NCBI GenBank assembly: GCA_945938055.1
Contig: CAMEUH010000016.1
Span: 1-21,387 of the forward strand
DNA: 21,387 nt
Direction of reading: 5' to 3'
Origin: an uncultured Eubacteriaceae bacterium
Lineage (GTDB): Bacteria > Bacillota > Clostridia > Lachnospirales > Lachnospiraceae
In this document: piece after piece, positions 14,561 through 21,387 of the stretch
How positions within the stretch are numbered: position 1 is the first letter of the stretch
How the letters are laid out: the number at the start of each line of letters is the position of its first letter
Translations under genes and position numbers: made by a program
The notes under the pieces: generated by a model
The model's input: only the letters and a program-made list of their open reading frames with translations
Databases searched by the model: none
What the model was told of the DNA's origin: nothing

Positions 14561-15623
14561 ATTTTGCATATTCTTTTATTAAATCCATGATAATCGGAAT
14601 CGCATTGCTTTGGGTGCTGGCACTCATCTTTTCAATAAAGGACTGGCGGTTTTCATAAAGTTCGTGAACAGATGTAAAAAGTGTATCGTCAGTCATGTTT
14701 TCTTCTTCCAGAACCATGCTGTATCCTTGTTCTTTAAAAGAATTGGCATTTAAAATCTGGTCACCGCGGCTGGCATTAGCAGAGAGTGGAATCAGAAGAT
14801 TCGGTTTCCTTAGTGCAAGCAGTTCACAGATGGCATTGGCACCGGCACGTGAAATAACAATTTCAGCAGCGGCAAAGACATCCCGTAATTCTTTGTTTAC
14901 ATATTCAAACTGAACATATCCCGGTATATTTTGGAAGTTTTCATCCAGTTTTCCCTTTCCACACAGGTGTACGACCTGAAAATCCTGTAACAGCCTTGGA
15001 AGGATGGAACGTACGGCTTGATTGACGTGTACAGCACCAGTACTTCCACCTACTACCATAATGACAGGCTTATCCGTGGTAAAACCACAGAAATCCAGTC
15101 CGGCAAGGCGGTTTCCAAGTAAAAGTTCCTGACGGATTGGGGTTCCGGTAAGGACTGCCTTATCCTTGGGAAGGAGTTTTACCGTTTCCGGGAAATTGCA
15201 GCAGATTTTTGTGGCAGCCGGTTTGGCAATCTTGTTGGCCAGTCCCGGAGTCATATCGGATTCATGGCTGATGACCGGTATTTTTCTTGCCTTGGCGGCG
15301 AGAACAACCGGAACGGAAACGAAGCCGCCCTTTGAAAAAACAATGTCAGGATTCAATTCCTTCATGAGTTTTAAGGCTTCTCCATAACCTTTAATGACTT
15401 TAAACGGATCGGTCAGGTTTTTTACATCCAAGTAACGGCGGAATTTTCCGGTGGATATGGCATAATAAGGAATGTTAAATTCTTCTATGAGTTTTTTTTC
15501 AATTCCCTCATGAGAACCAATGTAGTAAGGTTCAAATCCGGCTTCTCTTAAGGATGGAAGCAGGGCAATGTTCGGGGTTACATGACCAGCAGTGCCGCCG
15601 CCGGTTAATATGATTTTTTTCAT
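14559..15623 (-). CDS. murG: MurG, lipid II-forming GlcNAc transferase
   Basis: MurG adds GlcNAc from UDP-GlcNAc to lipid I on the inner face of the membrane, making lipid II for peptidoglycan. The GT-B fold shows as GGGTAGHVTP (8-17), IVFSKGGFVSVPVVLAA (about 94-110), HESDMTPGLANK (120-131, where many species have HEQN), a VVGGSTGA loop near 195 and SRAGANAICELLALRKPNLLIPL near 268-290, which binds the donor. The start at 15623 (MKKIILTGG) has AAGGAG about 11 bases upstream and gives 354 residues, normal for the family. Its ATG lies two bases after the stop of the TSCPD gene, so the two are probably coupled. The gene lies outside any division-cell-wall cluster here. Length and motifs make it a functional MurG. 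Confidence 0.95.
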   Translation of the reverse strand: MKKIILTGGGTAGHVTPNIALLPSLREAGFEPYYIGSHEGIEKKLIEEFNIPYYAISTGKFRRYLDVKNLTDPFKVIKGYGEALKLMKELNPDIVFSKGGFVSVPVVLAAKARKIPVISHESDMTPGLANKIAKPAATKICCNFPETVKLLPKDKAVLTGTPIRQELLLGNRLAGLDFCGFTTDKPVIMVVGGSTGAVHVNQAVRSILPRLLQDFQVVHLCGKGKLDENFQNIPGYVQFEYVNKELRDVFAAAEIVISRAGANAICELLALRKPNLLIPLSANASRGDQILNANSFKEQGYSMVLEEENMTDDTLFTSVHELYENRQSFIEKMSASTQSNAIPIIMDLIKEYAK

Positions 15624-15625
15624 GA

Positions 15626-15871
15626 TTAATGATTCTCCTTGTACTGCTTCAATGCCCTGGCAAGCTGATCCGGGCAGGATGTAGGACGAAATCCGCATTT
15701 AATTCCTTCTAGTTTCTGGATGGCATCATCTACCTTCATGCCGGCAACCAGTCTGGCAACCCCTTGTGTATTGCCGGAACAGCCGCCTATGAATTCCACG
15801 GATTTGATTGTATCGCCATCTATTTCGAAATTAATCTGCTGCGAGCAGACACCGCTTGTTCTGAAGTTCAT
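15626..15871 (-). CDS. Small TSCPD-domain protein (TIGR03905-like)
   Basis: An 81-residue soluble protein that appears to be a single TSCPD domain. The hallmark is CGFRPTSCPDQLARAL near the C-terminus, preceded by VCSQQINFEIDGDTIKSVEFIGGCSGNTQGVARLVAGM. The conserved cysteines (about C9, C31, C58 and C65) are arranged as in the small family I recall as TIGR03905. The same domain is found at the C-terminus of some vitamin-B12-dependent ribonucleotide reductases, where the cysteines may bind metal or take part in redox exchange. The function of the stand-alone form is not known to me. The ATG at 15871 has GGGAGG 7 bases upstream. It is the first gene of the TSCPD-murG pair. Confidence 0.85.
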   Translation of the reverse strand: MNFRTSGVCSQQINFEIDGDTIKSVEFIGGCSGNTQGVARLVAGMKVDDAIQKLEGIKCGFRPTSCPDQLARALKQYKENH

Positions 15872-15913
15872 GATAAATCCTCCCTTATTCATTATACGAT
15901 GAAATTTGATATT

Positions 15914-15942
15914 ATATTAGCATTATTTCAGGAATGTTTCAA
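15914..15942 (-). promoter_or_regulatory. Candidate promoter of the TSCPD-murG pair
   Basis: On the minus strand TTGAAA (complement of 15937-15942), a 17-base spacer and TAATAT (complement of 15914-15919) suit sigma-A. Several overlapping AT-rich -10 options make the exact site uncertain. Confidence 0.4.
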
Positions 15943-15974
15943 TTACGCTTTTTTGAATTGTACGTGAATTTTTC

Positions 15975-16003
15975 TTGAGGCTTTTGAGAAAGTATGATAG
16001 AGT
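15975..16003 (+). promoter_or_regulatory. Possible promoter of mtnN
   Basis: TTGAGG (15975-15980), 17 bases and TAGAGT (15998-16003) are a partial sigma-A match. TATGAT (15993-15998) is an alternative -10 without a good -35. Nothing else was seen in the divergent gap 15872-16061. Confidence 0.3.
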
Positions 16004-16061
16004 TGTAACAGGAAAAATTAATTGAAAACAGTAGTTTTTTAAAGAAAAGGAGACAGCAGAC

Positions 16062-16754
16062 ATGATAGGTATCATAGGAGCAATGGATGAGGAAGTAAGT
16101 CAGATTGTTGAGGCAATGGAACTTCTGGAAACCGTTGAAAAGGCATCCATGACATTTCGAAGAGGAACTTTAAATGGAAAGGAAGTAGTCATCGTAAGAA
16201 GCGGTATTGGAAAAGTGAATGCTGCTGTATGTACACAGATTCTTGCAGATCTGTTTCAGGTGGATTGTGTTATTAATACTGGAATTGCAGGTTCCCTAAG
16301 AACAGAAATTAATATTGCAGATGTGGTTTTATCCAGTGATGTGCTTCATCATGATGTGGATGCAACTGGTTTTGGATATCCGCTTGGACAGATTCCAAGA
16401 ATGGAAGTTCTCTCTTTTAAGGCAGATGACAGACTGGTTGAACTTGGGGAAAAGGCTTGCAAAAAGGCAGCACCATCCATTGGAGTACATGTGGGACGTA
16501 TCGTAAGCGGAGATCAGTTTATTTCTGATAAAAATGTAAAGAATCGGATTATTCAGAATTTTGACGGATTCTGCACAGAAATGGAAGGGGCTGCAATTGC
16601 CCAGACAGCTTATCTTAATAAGATTCCATTTTTGATTCTGCGTGCAATTTCTGATAAAGCGGATAATAGTGCAACCATGGATTATCCGGCATTTGAGGCA
16701 ATGGCAATTCATAATTCCGTTGAAATCTTAAAGGAACTTGTTGCACAGATATAA
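16062..16754 (+). CDS. mtnN: 5'-methylthioadenosine/S-adenosylhomocysteine nucleosidase
   Basis: MtnN (also called Pfs) hydrolyses methylthioadenosine and S-adenosylhomocysteine to adenine plus the thio-ribose. It serves methionine salvage, removal of the methylation by-product and, with LuxS, autoinducer-2 supply. The 230 residues show the whole family pattern: MIGIIGAMDEEV (acid/base Glu near residue 11), VIVRSGIGKVNAA, INTGIAGSL, the VLHHDVDATGFGYPLGQIPRM loop, IVSGDQFIS, FCTEMEGAAIAQ (ribose-binding Glu) and LRAISDKAD (catalytic Asp). AAAGGAGA ends about eleven bases before the ATG. It is a single-gene unit: the upstream gene is divergent and a terminator follows nine bases after its stop. 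Confidence 0.97.
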   Translation: MIGIIGAMDEEVSQIVEAMELLETVEKASMTFRRGTLNGKEVVIVRSGIGKVNAAVCTQILADLFQVDCVINTGIAGSLRTEINIADVVLSSDVLHHDVDATGFGYPLGQIPRMEVLSFKADDRLVELGEKACKKAAPSIGVHVGRIVSGDQFISDKNVKNRIIQNFDGFCTEMEGAAIAQTAYLNKIPFLILRAISDKADNSATMDYPAFEAMAIHNSVEILKELVAQI

Positions 16755-16763
16755 TAAAGATGT

Positions 16764-16801
16764 AAATGTAAAAAGCCCTTGAAAAAGGGCTTTTTACATT
16801 T
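16764..16801. terminator. Perfect bidirectional terminator
   Basis: AAATGTAAAAAGCCCTT (16764-16780), loop GAAA, AAGGGCTTTTTACATTT (16785-16801): a flawless 17-bp hairpin with A- and T-rich flanks, able to stop mtnN (+) and the convergent CmpB-like gene (-). It overlaps the last bases of that gene's stop codon. Confidence 0.92.
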
Positions 16802-17423
16802 ATGAATGAAGAAGACGATATCCCAAAGTCCGTGTTGTATTGATTTTCCAGATTGGTGTCAGCTTCTTTTCCTTAAAAATACGAACCGCATTAAAAAGAA
16901 AATCAACGGTCATCAGTGTCATGAAGGTCATGCTCGTAACACGCAGGGTGTCCAAATCCATTTGGAGAAACCAGTCCATGAGCGGTTGAAAGAAGAGCTG
17001 CATGAAGGTTGTAATCAAAAGAGAAAAAGCAATGCTTGTTGGAATGGAAGTATACCGGGTGATATGTAATGGAAGGCGTGTATAGTCCCACCAGTAAAGA
17101 TGGCAGGTCTTTTCTACAAGGGTTCCAAGAAGAATTTCACCTACGGATACGCATACCATGACAGCAAGGAAATAGATAAGGGTTCTGACAAAAGCACTCT
17201 TAACTGGAAGCTTTTTCCCAAAGAAAATCAGTTCTGCGGGAGTGCCAAACATCAGATAAATTGCCACGATTGCAAGTCCATATCCAATCAGGAACGGAAG
17301 ACACATGTTTCGGTTATCAATAAAGCCTTTTGTGATGGCAAGCCAGATATTTTCCACGGCAAACCCTAAAAACGATATAATGGTTATTATCATGCATAAT
17401 GCAAAAATCTCAGCAGTTTTCAT
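16800..17423 (-). CDS. CmpB-like (ABC transporter type IV) membrane protein
   Basis: A 207-residue membrane protein with about five hydrophobic segments. It matches the family annotated as 'putative ABC transporter type IV' (CmpB-like), found widely in Clostridia. The recognisable core is VGEILLGTLVEK..HLYWWDYTRLPLHI near residues 94-121: a Glu-Gly membrane helix, then a W-D-Y motif and a segment where relatives have P-L-N-x-x-G. Despite the family name, no ATPase or substrate-binding partner is encoded nearby, and transport has not been demonstrated to my knowledge. The ATG at 17423 follows AGGAGG by about seven bases. The C-terminal ~25 residues are basic and cytoplasmic by the positive-inside rule. 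It is transcribed toward mtnN and ends inside the shared terminator. Confidence 0.72.
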   Translation of the reverse strand: MKTAEIFALCMIITIISFLGFAVENIWLAITKGFIDNRNMCLPFLIGYGLAIVAIYLMFGTPAELIFFGKKLPVKSAFVRTLIYFLAVMVCVSVGEILLGTLVEKTCHLYWWDYTRLPLHITRYTSIPTSIAFSLLITTFMQLFFQPLMDWFLQMDLDTLRVTSMTFMTLMTVDFLFNAVRIFKEKKLTPIWKINTTRTLGYRLLHS

Positions 17424-17478
17424 ATGTATCCCTCCTGTTTTATTTATCGTTATATTTATTAATATGTCGTATAATGTA

Positions 17479-17506
17479 AATATAGAATATTCCGGAGAAA
17501 AATCAA
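17479..17506 (-). promoter_or_regulatory. Candidate promoter of the CmpB-like gene
   Basis: On the minus strand TTGATT (complement of 17501-17506), a 16-base spacer and TATATT (complement of 17479-17484) fit sigma-A reasonably. The start would lie about 50 bases before the ATG. Confidence 0.42.
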
Positions 17507-17593
17507 GCGTATTTAGAAAGGTTTTATGAATGTTTAATGATTTTTTAATAATTAATTCTTAAAAAATGAAGACTGTTTTTGTACCGGAAAGTG

Positions 17594-17622
17594 TTGATAA
17601 ATTAATAACAATTTAATATAAT
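17594..17622 (+). promoter_or_regulatory. Near-consensus sigma-A promoter of pgi
   Basis: TTGATA (17594-17599), exactly 17 bases, then TATAAT (17617-17622): five of six and six of six matches to the consensus. This is the strongest promoter in the window and suits a glycolytic gene. The start would be near 17629, giving a short leader of about 43 bases. The rest of 17424-17593 is AT-rich and shows no gene. Confidence 0.8.
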
Positions 17623-17671
17623 ATTATATTATATGCGTGTCATTGCGCGGATGAAAAAAGGAGATAGAACT

Positions 17672-19018
17672 ATGGCACAGGTACAGTTTAATTATTCAAA
17701 GGCAGAAGGTTTTATTAAGCAGCATGAGATTGACTACATGAAGAAGATTGCAGAGGATGCAAAAGCGTTATTGTTATCCAGGGAAGGTGCGGGAAATGAT
17801 TTCCTTGGGTGGATTGATCTTCCGGTGGATTATGATAAGGAAGAGTTTGCACGTATTAAGAAGGCGGCAGCAAAGATTCAGGAAGATTCCGAAGTATTGG
17901 TTGTAATTGGAATCGGTGGTTCCTATCTTGGAGCAAGAGCGGCAATTGAATTTTTAAGACATAATTTTTATAATTCCGTTTCAAAGGAAATCCGTAAGAC
18001 TCCTGAGATTTATTTTGTAGGAAACAGTATCAGCAGTACTTATATTTCCAATTTAATTGATGTAATCGGCGACAGGGATTTCTCTGTGAATATTATCTCC
18101 AAGTCCGGAACAACAACAGAGCCGGCCATTGCATTCCGAATCTTTAAGAAAATGCTGGAAGAAAAGTATGGTAAGGCAGAAGCAGCAAAGAGAATTTATG
18201 CAACTACCGATAAGGCAAGGGGCGCATTAAAGAATCTGGCAACAGAAGAGGGTTATGAAACGTTTGTGGTACCGGATGATGTTGGCGGAAGATTTTCGGT
18301 TTTGACAGCAGTTGGTCTTCTTCCAATTGCAGTAAGCGGTGCGGACATTGACAAGTTGATGGAAGGTGCTGCGAGTGCCCGTAAGAGAGCCATTGAAAAT
18401 GATTTCGAAAATAATGATTCTTTAAAGTATGCGGCTATTCGTAATATTTTATTGAGAAAGGGAAAATCCGTAGAAATTTTATGTAATTATGAGCCAAGCC
18501 TGCATTATACATCCGAATGGTGGAAGCAGCTGTTTGGAGAGAGTGAAGGAAAAGATGGCAAGGGTCTGATGCCGGCATCCGTTGATTTAACAACAGACCT
18601 TCATTCCATGGGACAATTTATTCAGGATGGTTCCAGAATTATGTTTGAAACGGTTGTCAATGTGGAAAAGAGCAGATGTGAAGTGATTCTGGAGGAAGAA
18701 CCGGTTGATTTGGACGGATTAAATTATCTGGCAGGAAAGAGTGTGGACTTTATTAATAAGAGTGCCATGAACGGAACCATTCTTGCACATACGGATGGAA
18801 ATGTACCAAATCTCATGGTTACGGTACCGGAGCAGAATGAATTCTATCTGGGCGAATTATTCTATTTCTTTGAGTTTGCATGTGGTGTAAGCGGATACAT
18901 CCTGGGAGTTAATACATTTGACCAGCCGGGCGTGGAGAGTTATAAGAAAAACATGTTTGCACTTCTGGGAAAGCCAGGCTTTGAAAAACAGAGAGAAGAG
19001 CTTCTTAAGAGATTATAG
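17672..19018 (+). CDS. pgi: Glucose-6-phosphate isomerase
   Basis: Pgi interconverts glucose 6-phosphate and fructose 6-phosphate in glycolysis and gluconeogenesis. The protein is ~448 residues, the compact form usual in Firmicutes. Two SIS (sugar isomerase) subdomains are seen, with IGIGGSYLGARAAIEFLRH (about 78-96), SKSGTTTEPAIAFRIF, GGRFSVLTAVGLLPIAVSG (PGI signature 1 region), GKDGKGLMPASVDLTTDLHSMGQFIQDGSR (catalytic Glu/His region) and a C-terminal EFACGVSGYILGVNTFDQPGVESYK, which carries the active-site Lys (PGI signature 2). I chose the ATG at 17672 because AAAGGAG ends nine bases upstream. An in-frame ATG at 17633 would add 13 residues but lies at the predicted transcription start, without room for a ribosome binding site. 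Confidence 0.97.
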   Translation: MAQVQFNYSKAEGFIKQHEIDYMKKIAEDAKALLLSREGAGNDFLGWIDLPVDYDKEEFARIKKAAAKIQEDSEVLVVIGIGGSYLGARAAIEFLRHNFYNSVSKEIRKTPEIYFVGNSISSTYISNLIDVIGDRDFSVNIISKSGTTTEPAIAFRIFKKMLEEKYGKAEAAKRIYATTDKARGALKNLATEEGYETFVVPDDVGGRFSVLTAVGLLPIAVSGADIDKLMEGAASARKRAIENDFENNDSLKYAAIRNILLRKGKSVEILCNYEPSLHYTSEWWKQLFGESEGKDGKGLMPASVDLTTDLHSMGQFIQDGSRIMFETVVNVEKSRCEVILEEEPVDLDGLNYLAGKSVDFINKSAMNGTILAHTDGNVPNLMVTVPEQNEFYLGELFYFFEFACGVSGYILGVNTFDQPGVESYKKNMFALLGKPGFEKQREELLKRL

Positions 19019-19131
19019 TTTTATACCGGATTACAGAAATGAAGGATGTGGCACCGCAAGCAGATTGTTTACGGTGTCGCATTATGTTACGCTTTACCGG
19101 ACGTAATGAATCAGAAGATGGAGGAAATGAC
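19019..19131 (+). other. Structured gap between pgi and the dehydrogenase gene
   Basis: A GC-richer, structured gap. ATGTGGCACCG (19046-19056) pairs over 11 positions (two G-T) with CGGTGTCGCAT (19072-19082). TTACG and CGTAA (about 19087-19106) could form a second, smaller stem. No T-run follows, so it is not a clear intrinsic terminator. It may be a leader structure, an RNA-processing site or a weak pause between pgi and the next gene. No promoter was recognised. Confidence 0.4.
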
Positions 19132-20082
19132 ATGAAAATAGTAATTCTGGATGCCATGACACTAGGGAATGACATTGACTTAAGTAAATTTGAGAAGCTT
19201 GGGGAGGTTGTACGTTATGAGACCAGTACCCAGGAAGAGGCTGCAGAGCGCATGGAGGATGCGGATGTTGTTATTGTAAATAAGGTTCTGATGAATGAGA
19301 CAACCCTGAAAAATGCCAAAAAGCTTAAGATGATTGCCATTACGGCAACAGGTTTTAATAATATTGACTTTAATTATACCCGTTCAAGGAATATTACGGT
19401 TGCCAATGTAGGAGGATATTCCACGGATTCTGTGGTTCAGCATACATTTGCGCTGATGTTTTATGTGATGGAGCATTTAAGTTATTACGACCAGTATGTA
19501 AAAAGTGGTGCTTATGCACAATGCCCGGTATTCACTCACTTTGACAGAACCTTTATGGAGTTAAAGGGAAAGACCTGGGGAATCATCGGCCTTGGTGAAA
19601 TCGGACGCAATGTGGCAGCAGTTGCAAAGGCTTTCGGATGCAGGGTTATTTACTATTCAACCAGTGGCAAGAATAGTAATAGTGAATATGAAAGAGTTTC
19701 TTTTGATGAGATACTGGAACAGTCTGACATTTTATCCATTCATGCACCATTAAATGATGCTACACTGAATCTTATGAATTATGATGCATTCTGCAAGATG
19801 AAAAATCATGCTATTCTGATTAATGTGGGCCGTGGACCAATCATAAATGAAGCAGACCTTGCAAGAGCACTTAAAGAGGGACAGATTGGCGGTGCGGGGC
19901 TTGATGTTATTTGTAAGGAACCGATGGCAGATGATAGTCCGCTAAAAGAGGTTACGGGAGATAATCTGATTATTACGCCGCATATTGCGTGGGCGACAGT
20001 AGAAGCGAGAACCCGTCTGATGGATGAGGTATACAAGAATATTGAGGCATTTCTTAAGGGAGAATCCAGAAATGTTTTGTAA
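19132..20082 (+). CDS. D-2-hydroxyacid dehydrogenase (glycerate/hydroxypyruvate reductase-like)
   Basis: An NAD(P)-dependent enzyme of 316 residues that would reduce a 2-keto acid to the D-2-hydroxy acid, or the reverse. The catalytic triad is present: Arg in NVGRGPII, Glu in DVICKEPM, His in TPHIAWA. The Rossmann fingerprint is GLGEIGRNVA. The second strand ends YYSTSGKN rather than in the usual acidic residue, which hints at NADPH use or relaxed cofactor choice. The substrate is not fixed by sequence: hydroxypyruvate/glycerate reductases have this overall look, but D-lactate or other acids are possible. The ATG at 19132 is preferred (GGAGG about 7 bases upstream, MKIVILDAM); a 31-residue N-terminal extension from 19039 would run through a hairpin and has a non-family sequence. 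It heads a likely operon with the next two genes. Confidence 0.88.
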   Translation: MKIVILDAMTLGNDIDLSKFEKLGEVVRYETSTQEEAAERMEDADVVIVNKVLMNETTLKNAKKLKMIAITATGFNNIDFNYTRSRNITVANVGGYSTDSVVQHTFALMFYVMEHLSYYDQYVKSGAYAQCPVFTHFDRTFMELKGKTWGIIGLGEIGRNVAAVAKAFGCRVIYYSTSGKNSNSEYERVSFDEILEQSDILSIHAPLNDATLNLMNYDAFCKMKNHAILINVGRGPIINEADLARALKEGQIGGAGLDVICKEPMADDSPLKEVTGDNLIITPHIAWATVEARTRLMDEVYKNIEAFLKGESRNVL

Positions 20083-20113
20083 AGGAAGTATTGAATAGAG
20101 AAAGGAAATCCCC

Positions 20114-20377
20114 ATGAGAATCTGGTTTAAAGAGTTTAAGGATACCCATCTAATAAAAGATATGGTGGTGGAAGATTATTCCGAAGACAACCGGACAAAG
20201 AAGATATTCGGTGCGATTGATAAAATGTGTTATCAGTTTGATTTGGGAGAACCGATCTGGCTGGATTCTAATATCAGTGAGTTTAAACGCCATGCCAGGG
20301 TGAAATTCCGGGCAGATAATTTTGTGGAAGACGTGGAGTTTGACTATCTGGAGATGCAGGTAATTGAAGAGGATTAG
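20114..20377 (+). CDS. Small conserved protein of unknown function
   Basis: An 87-residue soluble, acidic protein, MRIWFKEFKDTHLIKDMVVEDY at its start. Related short proteins with the blocks IWFK..KD, LIKDMVVEDYS, RTKKIF.AI and PIWLDSNISEFKRHARVKF occur, as I remember, in many Lachnospiraceae, but no function is known to me. The pattern of short strands, then PIWLD and a basic helix, then a FDYLEMQVIEED C-terminus suggests a compact alpha/beta fold. An AAAGGA lies about eight bases before the ATG. It sits 31 bases after the dehydrogenase gene and nine bases before niaR, so the three genes are probably transcribed together. No signal peptide, membrane segment or cysteine cluster is present. 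Confidence 0.78.
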   Translation: MRIWFKEFKDTHLIKDMVVEDYSEDNRTKKIFGAIDKMCYQFDLGEPIWLDSNISEFKRHARVKFRADNFVEDVEFDYLEMQVIEED

Positions 20378-20386
20378 GAGTATCAT

Positions 20387-20896
20387 ATGGAAGGTGACGT
20401 AAGACGGGAAAAGATTATTGACATATTGGCAAAAAGCAGCAGACCGGTATCGGGAACCGAACTATCAGAGCTTCTGGGTGTAAGCAGACAGATTATAGTA
20501 CAGGATATTGCGTTACTGCGTGCTATCAATAAGAGCATTTTGTCTACGAACAAAGGATATATTCTGTATCATGAATCACGATTCAAATGTAAGCGTAGTT
20601 TTCATGTTTTTCATGATGATTCACAGATTGAGGATGAATTAAATACGATTGTGGATAATAATGGGAAAGTTCTGGATGTGGTGGTTGAACATGATATTTA
20701 TGGACAGATAACAGTGGACTTGATTATCTGTTCCAGAAGGGATGTCCGGGAATTTGTGGAGAAAATCAGGAACAATAAGACGAAACCGTTAAAGGAACTG
20801 ACGGGGGGCGTGCATTATCATACTGTGGAGGCTGACACGGAGGCAGATTTGGATATTATTGAGGAAGAATTAAAGAAAAAAGGTTACCTTATATAG
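20387..20896 (+). CDS. niaR: NiaR, niacin-responsive transcriptional repressor
   Basis: NiaR (YrxA) represses NAD-biosynthesis and niacin-uptake genes when nicotinate is bound. Residues about 1-60 form the winged helix-turn-helix (REKIIDILAKSSRPVSGTELSELLGVSRQIIVQDIALLRA). Residues about 70-169 form the 3H domain, named for its conserved histidines. These can be seen in HVFHDD, VVVEHDIYGQI and GGVHYHTVEA, which in the family bind a metal and the ligand. The 169-residue length is typical. TTAGGAG lies about six bases before the ATG. No NAD gene is in the window, but a perfect tandem repeat lies 48 bases after its stop at the promoter of the next gene. That repeat is the natural place to look for its operator. 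Confidence 0.93.
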   Translation: MEGDVRREKIIDILAKSSRPVSGTELSELLGVSRQIIVQDIALLRAINKSILSTNKGYILYHESRFKCKRSFHVFHDDSQIEDELNTIVDNNGKVLDVVVEHDIYGQITVDLIICSRRDVREFVEKIRNNKTKPLKELTGGVHYHTVEADTEADLDIIEEELKKKGYLI

Positions 20897-20906
20897 GATT
20901 TTCTGC

Positions 20907-20935
20907 TTGCTTTACGGTGAAAAGAATGATACAAT
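20907..20935 (+). promoter_or_regulatory. Possible promoter of the EIIC-like gene
   Basis: TTGCTT (20907-20912), 17 bases and TACAAT (20930-20935) give a weak -35 with a good -10. The start would be near 20942, immediately before the tandem 12-mers. Nothing else is visible in the 20897-20992 gap apart from them. Confidence 0.45.
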
Positions 20936-20944
20936 ATCTCCTGA

Positions 20945-20968
20945 CTGACAAGACAGCTGACAAGACAG
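20945..20968 (+). repeat. Perfect tandem 12-bp repeat, candidate NiaR operator
   Basis: CTGACAAGACAG occurs twice head-to-tail (20945-20956 and 20957-20968), preceded by one extra CTGA. Each unit has CTG...CAG ends and an internal GACA repeat. The pair lies just downstream of a candidate promoter, right after niaR, in a position suited to repression. I recall TGTC/GACA-rich sites for NiaR but not the exact motif. Confidence 0.6.
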
Positions 20969-20992
20969 CGCTTTTCGGGAAGGAGATTTTTT

Positions 20993-21387
20993 ATGGAAAA
21001 AGTTAAAAAGATACTGAACCGGATTTTTATTGACGGTTTAAGCGGTATGGCACTTGGATTATTTTCCACGCTGATTATTGGAACCATTATTGCACAGATT
21101 GGTACGTTGATTGGCGGAACGATTGGAAGTTATCTGGTTGCCATCAGTAATGTGGCGAAGACAATTACCGGTGCCGGTATCGGCGTAGGTGTTGCCTGTA
21201 AATTTAAAGAAGGACCGCTGGTTACAGTTTCCGCTGCAGTAGCTGGTATGATTGGAGCATTTCCTGCGGTAGCAGAGACAATAAAGCTTGGAGCTCCGGG
21301 AGAACCTCTGGGAGCTTTTGTGGCAGCTTATGTAGCCATTGAAATCGGTCATCTTGTGGCAGGAAAGACAAAGGTGGATATTATTGT
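20993..21387 (+). CDS. PfoR-like PTS EIIC-family membrane protein (3' end outside the window)
   Basis: The frame opens at ATG 20993 and runs to the window edge without a stop, giving ~131 residues. AAGGAG (20980-20985) is 7 bases upstream. The start, VKKILNRIFIDGLSGMALGLFSTLIIGTIIAQ, then TGAGIGVGVACKFKEGPLVTVSAAVAGMIGAF and GAPGEPLGAFVAAYVAIEIGHLVAGKTKVDII, is typical of COG3641/PfoR proteins. These are classified with PTS EIIC domains, but they occur without EIIA or EIIB. Their substrate is not established. Three to four hydrophobic segments are visible so far, with a glycine-rich loop. Its place after niaR with a tandem-repeat operator candidate raises the possibility of a niacin link, which is inference only. 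Confidence 0.82.
   Translation, partial: MEKVKKILNRIFIDGLSGMALGLFSTLIIGTIIAQIGTLIGGTIGSYLVAISNVAKTITGAGIGVGVACKFKEGPLVTVSAAVAGMIGAFPAVAETIKLGAPGEPLGAFVAAYVAIEIGHLVAGKTKVDII

Noticed and set aside
17633..17671. N-terminal extension of pgi from ATG 17633
   Set aside because: The ATG falls at the predicted transcription start, and AAAGGAG is ideally placed for ATG 17672, which gives the normal N-terminus.
19039..19131. 31-residue N-terminal extension of the hydroxyacid dehydrogenase
   Set aside because: It would be translated through a hairpin, has no family similarity, and GGAGG fits ATG 19132.
1..21387. CRISPR array, tRNA genes, insertion sequence or prophage
   Set aside because: No regularly spaced repeats, cloverleaf sequences, transposase or integrase motifs, or phage structural genes were seen on either strand.

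Overview
The window reads as a stretch of a motile, anaerobic Firmicutes chromosome, most likely Lachnospiraceae (Roseburia/Agathobacter/Lachnospira-like). The grounds are: strong AAGGAG/AGGAGG ribosome binding sites, moderate-to-low GC by eye, a two-domain rubrerythrin, a QueT transporter, a NiaR repressor, a Firmicutes-type glucose-6-phosphate isomerase, a small conserved protein that I associate with this family, and a flagellin with Firmicutes-style SigD control. The genus is inference. No tRNA, rRNA, CRISPR array, insertion sequence or prophage gene was seen.

Layout. (1) 1-2140 (+): rsmI (its 5' end lies outside the window), nfo and a bacterial PH-domain gene, tightly packed. (2) 2141-4386 (+): a preQ1-I-like riboswitch, the queT transporter gene and an overlapping GT39-type membrane glycosyltransferase gene, closed by a strong terminator. 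(3) 4442-7191 (-): rubrerythrin, an MraY-family paralog and an acyltransferase-3 membrane protein. A terminator hairpin sits directly against the rubrerythrin ribosome binding site. (4) 7192-9333 (+): a regulatory region with a palindrome and micro-ORFs, then glgB. (5) 9339-14512 (+): a compact flagellar island of a ~1000-residue repeat protein with a FliK-like C-terminus, flagellin and fliS. Two SigD-type promoters drive it, and the flagellin leader carries what looks like a CsrA-binding hairpin. (6) 14559-15871 (-): a TSCPD-domain gene followed by murG. (7) 16062-16754 (+): mtnN, with a perfect bidirectional terminator shared with a convergent CmpB-like membrane protein (-). (8) 17672-20896 (+): pgi behind a near-consensus promoter, then a D-2-hydroxyacid dehydrogenase, a small conserved protein and niaR. 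(9) 20993-end (+): the start of a PfoR-like EIIC membrane protein, whose promoter region carries a perfect tandem 12-bp repeat that is a candidate NiaR operator.

Most genes are housekeeping. The parts that most deserve a second look are the flagellar island and its leader logic (the FliK-like repeat protein, a SigD promoter that straddles glgB's terminator, CsrA-type hairpins, and a micro-ORF overlapping the flagellin start), the tandem-repeat operator after niaR, and the attenuator-like hairpin before rubrerythrin. All calls come from reading the sequence and recalling families. No search, alignment or folding program was run.
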